From Motilibacter peucedani (lineage in GTDB: Bacteria > Actinomycetota > Actinomycetes > Motilibacterales > Motilibacteraceae), in the NCBI RefSeq assembly GCF_003634695.1, contig NZ_RBWV01000017.1, positions 146,424 to 210,423 on the forward strand: a stretch of DNA of 64,000 nt. The letters are read 5' to 3'. Within the stretch, counting starts at the first letter, position 1, and every line of letters begins with the position of its first letter. The notes under the pieces are model-generated. The model saw only the letters and a list, made by a program, of their open reading frames with translations. It ran no database searches and was not told where the DNA came from. Of the stretch, positions 59,849 through 64,000 are shown piece after piece. Position numbers and translations under genes: made by a program.

Positions 59849-62518
59849 TCAGGCGGCGCAGCGGTAGGTCGCCTTCCCGGCCGCCTTCGCCGCGTACATC
59901 GCCTCGTCGGCGCAGCGCAGGACCGCCTCGACCGCGCTGCTGCCGTCCAGGGGCGCGGCCACCCCGATGCTGGCCGACACGGTGACCGAGGTCGCGCCCA
60001 GCTGCACCGGGCGCCCGATCGCGTCCTGGAGGCGCTGCGCCGCGCGCTCGGCCTCGGGGCGCCCGGCGGTGCCGTCGAGCAGGACCGCGAACTCGTCGCC
60101 ACCGAGCCGGGCCGCGGTGTCGCCGCCGCGCAGCACCTCCTCCATGCGCCGGGCCACCTCGACCAGCAGCTCGTCGCCGGCGGCGTGCCCGAGCGTGTCG
60201 TTGACGGCCTTGAAGCCGTCGAGGTCGATGAAGAGCACCGCGCCGCCGGTGCCGCCCTCCGCGGCGCGCTCGACCGCCGCGGTGAGCCGGCGCAGGAACA
60301 GGGCGCGGTTGGGCAGGCCGGTGAGCGCGTCGAACGACGCCTCGTGGCGCAGCTGCTCCTCGAGGGTGCGCCGGGCGTGCACGTCGGTGAGGGAGCCGAC
60401 CAGCCGGACCTCTCCTGACGGGGAGACGACCCGCAGGGCCCGTGACAGCATCCAGCGCCAGCCACCCGCACCGGTGTGCAGCCGGTGCTGCGCCTCGAGC
60501 GCGGGCACGCGGCCCTCGACGGTGTCGTCGAGGGCGGCCTGCAGCGCCGGCAGGTCGTCGGGGTGCACGCGCCCGAGCCACTCGTGCGGCCCGGTCGACA
60601 GCGCGCCCGCCGGGACGCCGACGAGGTCGGCCCAGCGCGGTGAGAGGTAGATCGCGCCGGCGGAGAGGTCCCAGTCCCACAGGCCGTCGTTGGCGGCGGC
60701 GGAGGCGAGGGCGTAGCGCTCCTCGCTCGAGCGCAGGCCCTCGGCGAGCTGGCGCTCGCGCAGGACCGCTGAGGCGAGGTCCTCGCGCTGGCGGCGCAGG
60801 TCGGCCACCATGCGCTCGTGCTCGAGCGCGACCGCGAGCAGGGCGGCCCACTGGTTGGCGGTCTCGCGGCCGGTGGCCACCTGCGCCTCGACCGGCCCGA
60901 CGGTCGCGAGCAGCCCCCAGCGCCTGCCCGCGCCGGCGCCCGTGCTGCCCGTCGAGACCGGGATCACGAAGGCCACGTCGCCCTGGCGCCGCGCGGCGGC
61001 CAGCAGGTCGGCGGGCGGGAACTGGCGCGCGGAGAACTCACCGCCGAGCAGGGCCTGGCGGTCGACGCCGCTCTCCCCCGTCTCGTCGTAGACGCCGTCG
61101 ACGCGCAGGCGCGCCCCCGCCCAGGCCGCGAAGCAGCCGGACCGCGCACCCGTCGAGCGCAGCCACGACAGCGAGCGCGGGTCCACCCGGTCGCTCTGCA
61201 GCAGGTCGACGCTGATGGCGTACTGGCTGTGGAGCAGGCCTGCGAGGTGGGTGAGCTCGTCGTAGTGCCGGCGGCGCCCGTCGCGCGACAGCACGCGCAG
61301 CAGGCGCAGCAGCAGGTCGTCGACCCGGTCGGCGACCTCGGGCGCGACCGCTCCCCCGGGCACGAGCACGGTCGCGAGCCGGGTGACGTGGCGGCGCAGC
61401 GCGAAGGCGAGCTCACCGGCGCGCTCGGCGTCGGGCGCCGCCCGGTAGACCTCCTCGAAGGCGGCGCGCAGCTGCTCGACCTCGAGCTCGCCGCCGGCGA
61501 GCAGCGCCCGCGCCGCGGTGTCCGCCGCGCGCGCCGCCCGCTCGGCGACGGGACGCACCGCCGCGTACCCGCCGGCGACCTGGAACAGCTCGTCGAGCAG
61601 CACCTGACGCGCATCGCGGCCTCCGGCCTCCGGGCCGCGGACCACGACCTGGTCGCAGCCGCAGGACTCGCGGCGCACGAAGCGGGTGGGCACCGGGTGG
61701 GTGCCGGTCGGGCGCTCGCCGCGGACCTGCGCCAGCAGCAGGCCGGTGGCGCGCGCGCCGAGCAGGTCGAACTGCAGGCTGACCGACGCGAGCGAGGGCG
61801 TGCGCGAGGCCGCCTCGTCCATGTCGTCGAAGCCCACGACGGCCTGGCGGCCCGGGACCGGCACGTCGGCCTCGGCCAGCACGTCGAGGACGCCGAAGGC
61901 GTTGAGGTCGGTGGCGCAGACCACCGCGGTCGAGGGCAGCCCGCGCTCCAGCATGGTCGCCGCGGCCGCGCGGCCGCCGGCGAGCAGGTTGTCGGGCGCC
62001 TCGAAGAACAGCTCCTCGCCCGGCACCAGGCCCGCCGCGCCGAGCGTGTCGAGGTAGGCGTCGTAGCGGGCGCGCATGTCGCTCTGCACCAGGTTGCCGA
62101 CGAAGCCGATGCGGGTGTGGCCGTGCGCGAGCAGGTGCTCGACGGCCTCGCGCACGCCGGTGGCGTTGTCAGGGACGACGCGGGGGCGGCCGGGCACCTC
62201 CTCGGCGGTGCTGACCAGCACCAGCGGGCGGCCGGCGGCCACGATCGAGTCCAGCTGGGCCGCGCTGACCGCGTTGACGACGCTGACGTAGCCGACGACG
62301 TGCTCGGCGGCGATGTCGAGGTCGTAGGCGGGCGGCTCGACGTACTCGGCGTGCGTGTTGCCGGCCTCGAGGGTCTGCAGCGCCACGACCCCGCGGTCCC
62401 CGGCGGCGTCGGCGATGCCCTGGAGCAGCGCGCCGTAGTAGAACCCGCCGACGAGGGGCGAGAGGACGCCGACGGCTCCGCCGGGAGCGGTGCCGGGCTC
62501 CTGCTGCTGGTCGGCCAT
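59849..62518 (-). CDS. LacI-type periplasmic-binding domain fused to PAS and GGDEF (diguanylate cyclase)
   Basis: Cytosolic protein of 889 residues. The N-terminal about 290 residues form a sugar-binding-protein-like domain (VGVLSPLVGGFYYGALLQGI, GFVGNLVQSDMRARYDAYL, CATDLNAFGVLDVL, VVGFDDMDEAA) without the LacI HTH, ending in the RESCGCDQV motif that often follows this domain. A helical/GAF-like middle leads to a PAS domain (about 630-760) and an intact GGDEF domain: GGDEF at 806-810 and RxxD inhibition site at 797-800. There is no signal peptide. It probably makes c-di-GMP in response to a cytosolic sugar or small ligand (inference). ATG 62518 has a GAGGAGGTG site. Confidence 0.9.
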   Translation of the reverse strand: MADQQQEPGTAPGGAVGVLSPLVGGFYYGALLQGIADAAGDRGVVALQTLEAGNTHAEYVEPPAYDLDIAAEHVVGYVSVVNAVSAAQLDSIVAAGRPLVLVSTAEEVPGRPRVVPDNATGVREAVEHLLAHGHTRIGFVGNLVQSDMRARYDAYLDTLGAAGLVPGEELFFEAPDNLLAGGRAAAATMLERGLPSTAVVCATDLNAFGVLDVLAEADVPVPGRQAVVGFDDMDEAASRTPSLASVSLQFDLLGARATGLLLAQVRGERPTGTHPVPTRFVRRESCGCDQVVVRGPEAGGRDARQVLLDELFQVAGGYAAVRPVAERAARAADTAARALLAGGELEVEQLRAAFEEVYRAAPDAERAGELAFALRRHVTRLATVLVPGGAVAPEVADRVDDLLLRLLRVLSRDGRRRHYDELTHLAGLLHSQYAISVDLLQSDRVDPRSLSWLRSTGARSGCFAAWAGARLRVDGVYDETGESGVDRQALLGGEFSARQFPPADLLAAARRQGDVAFVIPVSTGSTGAGAGRRWGLLATVGPVEAQVATGRETANQWAALLAVALEHERMVADLRRQREDLASAVLRERQLAEGLRSSEERYALASAAANDGLWDWDLSAGAIYLSPRWADLVGVPAGALSTGPHEWLGRVHPDDLPALQAALDDTVEGRVPALEAQHRLHTGAGGWRWMLSRALRVVSPSGEVRLVGSLTDVHARRTLEEQLRHEASFDALTGLPNRALFLRRLTAAVERAAEGGTGGAVLFIDLDGFKAVNDTLGHAAGDELLVEVARRMEEVLRGGDTAARLGGDEFAVLLDGTAGRPEAERAAQRLQDAIGRPVQLGATSVTVSASIGVAAPLDGSSAVEAVLRCADEAMYAAKAAGKATYRCAA

Positions 62519-62644
62519 GGCACCTCCTCGGGGCGTCGCTGCGGCCGGGACACCTCGTCCATCGGCAGGGCAGTGACGGAGGTGACCGGTTTCGACCGCA
62601 GTGCGGAGTGAACCCGGGCGCCCCCCGACCCGCTCAGTCATGGT

Positions 62645-63904
62645 GTGAGCCTCTTGCACCGACCCGTACGGGCCCTGTCCGCCGCCCTCGCCGCGCTCGC
62701 GAGCCTCTGCCTCGTCGTGGGAGCCGCCGATCCTGCGCACGCCGCGACCCCGCCGAAGATCTCGCCGCTGCTCTTCGGCATGCACGAGACCGACCTGGCC
62801 GACGCCCAGTTCCCGTCCAGCCGCCCGGGCACCGTGCGGCTGTGGGACACCGGCACGCTGTGGCGCGACGTCGAGAAGAACCGCGGGCGCTACGACTGGA
62901 CCACCCTGGACCACGCCGTCGCCACCGTGCGCGCGAACCGCTCGCAGGCCCTGCTCGTGCTCGGCCAGACGCCGCAGTGGGCGTCGAGGACCCCCAACGC
63001 CAGCAGCCCCTACGGCCCCGGCGCCTCGGGCATGCCGAAGGCCATCGCCTACTGGCGCGAGTACGTCACCGCGGTCGTCAAGCGCTACAAGGGCCGCGTC
63101 AAGGCCTACCAGATCTGGAACGAGCCGAACGTGGTCACGTTCTGGACCGGCACGCCGGCCCAGATGGTGCAGCTGACCAGGGAGGCCGCAGCGATCGTCA
63201 ACCGCTACGACCCCGGGGCGACCGTGGTGAGCCCGTCGTTCGCGACGCGCCTGCGCACCAACCTGCCGTGGATGGAGCAGTGGCTGCGCGCCGGTGGCGC
63301 CCGCTACGTCGACGCAGTCGCGCTGCACCTCTACCCGCTGCCCTCCGGCGGTCCCGAGACCTCGATCACGCTGCTCGGCAAGGCCCGGACGATCCTGGAG
63401 GAGTACCGCGTGACGAAGCCGGTCTGGAACACCGAGATCAACTACGGCGCGGGCGTGGGCGGTGCGCCGCCGCGGCACTACTCGGGCTCGGCCAGCGCCG
63501 CGTACGTCGCGCGCACGTACCTGCTCAACGCCGCGAACGGCGTCGCCCGCGCCTACTGGTACGGCTGGAACACCTCCGGCATCCTCGGCATCCCGATGAC
63601 CCGGGGGGGCGAGCCGACCCCGGCCGGGAAGGCGTACGTCTCCGTGCGCTCGTGGATGGTCGGGTCGCGGCTCTACGGCTGCAGCTCGGACCGGCTCGGC
63701 ACCACGCGCTGCATCCTGCGCTTCCCCGGCTCGTGGGGCCAGGTCGTCTGGAACTCGCACAAGGCCTACGGCGTCCGCGCGCCCGCCGGCACGGTGAGCG
63801 TCAACAACCTCGACGGCACGTGGCGCTCGGCCCGCCGCGGCGGGCGCGTGCAGGTCAGCGCGCTGCCGGTGATGATCCGTACGACTGTGCGCCCGCCCGC
63901 CTAG
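62645..63904 (+). CDS. Secreted glycoside hydrolase (clan A; GH39/GH5-like)
   Basis: Secreted (beta/alpha)8-type glycosidase of 419 residues. The signal peptide is about 1-33 (ALSAALAALASLCLVVGAA, cut after AHA). The acid/base Glu is in YQIWNEPN (about 158-165) and the nucleophile Glu in VWNTEINY (about 262-269), a clan GH-A pair. The N-terminal PGTVRLWDTGTLWRDVE.NRGRYDW motif fits GH39-like enzymes. The C-terminal about 70 residues may be a small extra beta domain. The substrate is unknown. GTG 62645. Its stop overlaps the convergent transposase stop, so the C-terminus may have been altered by insertion. Confidence 0.85.
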   Translation: MSLLHRPVRALSAALAALASLCLVVGAADPAHAATPPKISPLLFGMHETDLADAQFPSSRPGTVRLWDTGTLWRDVEKNRGRYDWTTLDHAVATVRANRSQALLVLGQTPQWASRTPNASSPYGPGASGMPKAIAYWREYVTAVVKRYKGRVKAYQIWNEPNVVTFWTGTPAQMVQLTREAAAIVNRYDPGATVVSPSFATRLRTNLPWMEQWLRAGGARYVDAVALHLYPLPSGGPETSITLLGKARTILEEYRVTKPVWNTEINYGAGVGGAPPRHYSGSASAAYVARTYLLNAANGVARAYWYGWNTSGILGIPMTRGGEPTPAGKAYVSVRSWMVGSRLYGCSSDRLGTTRCILRFPGSWGQVVWNSHKAYGVRAPAGTVSVNNLDGTWRSARRGGRVQVSALPVMIRTTVRPPA

Positions 63905-64000
63905 TTGTACTGCTCGGAGACGTTGGTGCAGCGGTCGATCGGTGGCTGGTTCCCGAGGGCGGTGTGAGGCCGGTGGTGGTTGTAGTGGTGGAGCCATGCT
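63901..64000 (-). CDS. IS481-type transposase, C-terminal fragment (runs off the window)
   Basis: The last 100 bases, read leftward, encode the end of an integrase-core transposase: WLHHYNHHRPHTALGNQPP, then CTNVSEQYN and a stop. The 'HHYNHHRPHTALG' motif with the QYN terminus is typical of IS481 (and related IS3) transposases. The DDE residues lie beyond the window. The stop codon shares CTAG with the glycosidase gene stop. No terminal inverted repeat can be recognised between them. Confidence 0.85.
   Translation of the reverse strand, partial: AWLHHYNHHRPHTALGNQPPIDRCTNVSEQYN

Overview
The window is very GC-rich, has strong G/C bias at third codon positions, many GTG starts and almost no intergenic space. 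These traits, with families such as DUF3099, DUF6328, a SURF1/moaA pair, a monolithic PutA and fabG-fabI (inhA type), point to a free-living, aerobic member of the Actinomycetota (class Actinomycetia). The exact order cannot be read from the sequence. All but a few hundred bases are coding. No gap between genes reaches 300 bases, and I see no rRNA, tRNA, CRISPR array or prophage. The only mobile DNA is the 3' end of an IS481-type transposase at the right edge.

Layout. 1-6.2 kb: membrane proteins (DMT-type, AI-2E type), an aldo/keto reductase, an acetyltransferase, DUF1990, and a redox group (heme-oxygenase-fold protein, CDGSH protein, DUF2231-Rieske membrane protein). 6.2-9.9 kb: a large cytosolic protein built like soluble adenylyl cyclase (two cyclase domains, AAA ATPase, TPR). 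9.9-14 kb: a secreted C25/gingipain-like protein carrying 14 perfect SPSIY pentapeptide repeats. 14-18.3 kb: a leftward module of GAF protein, cytoplasmic S8 protease, 48-residue acidic peptide, Crp-family regulator and MFS exporter with a cyclic-nucleotide-binding domain. Two identical-format palindromes (TGTCA-N6-TGACA) lie upstream of the GAF gene and of the peptide gene. 18.3-31 kb: housekeeping and accessory genes (SDR, rRNA methyltransferase, degenerate hemerythrin-like protein, epimerase, TrmH-type methylase, TauE, MFS/TetR pair, PfkB kinase divergent from a GH4 glycosidase). 31-35.6 kb: an orphan ABC ATPase, a hypothetical, and a cobalamin-binding sensor translationally overlapped with a GGDEF-EAL protein. 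35.6-39.7 kb: central carbon and glycogen genes (zwf, glgA-type synthase, glgC). 39.7-49 kb: FUSC and APC permeases, serB, a PilZ receptor, fabG-fabI-sixA, a NodB-ASCH fusion and an epimerase. 49-58 kb: putA, moaA, SURF1, SDR, SRPBCC and an ABC exporter. 58-64 kb: HTH protein, ABC-F ATPase, a LacI-type binding domain fused to PAS-GGDEF, and a secreted glycosidase abutting the transposase.

How they work together. Nucleotide second messengers recur. There is one cAMP-type cyclase and two potential cyclic-nucleotide receptors (Crp, MFS-cNMP) within 10 kb. Two c-di-GMP enzymes sense B12/light and probably a sugar, and a PilZ receptor is present. Many genes have a TANNNT box 6-7 bases before the start codon, which suggests leaderless transcripts. 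Convergent neighbours often overlap, five times by exactly the four bases CTAG.
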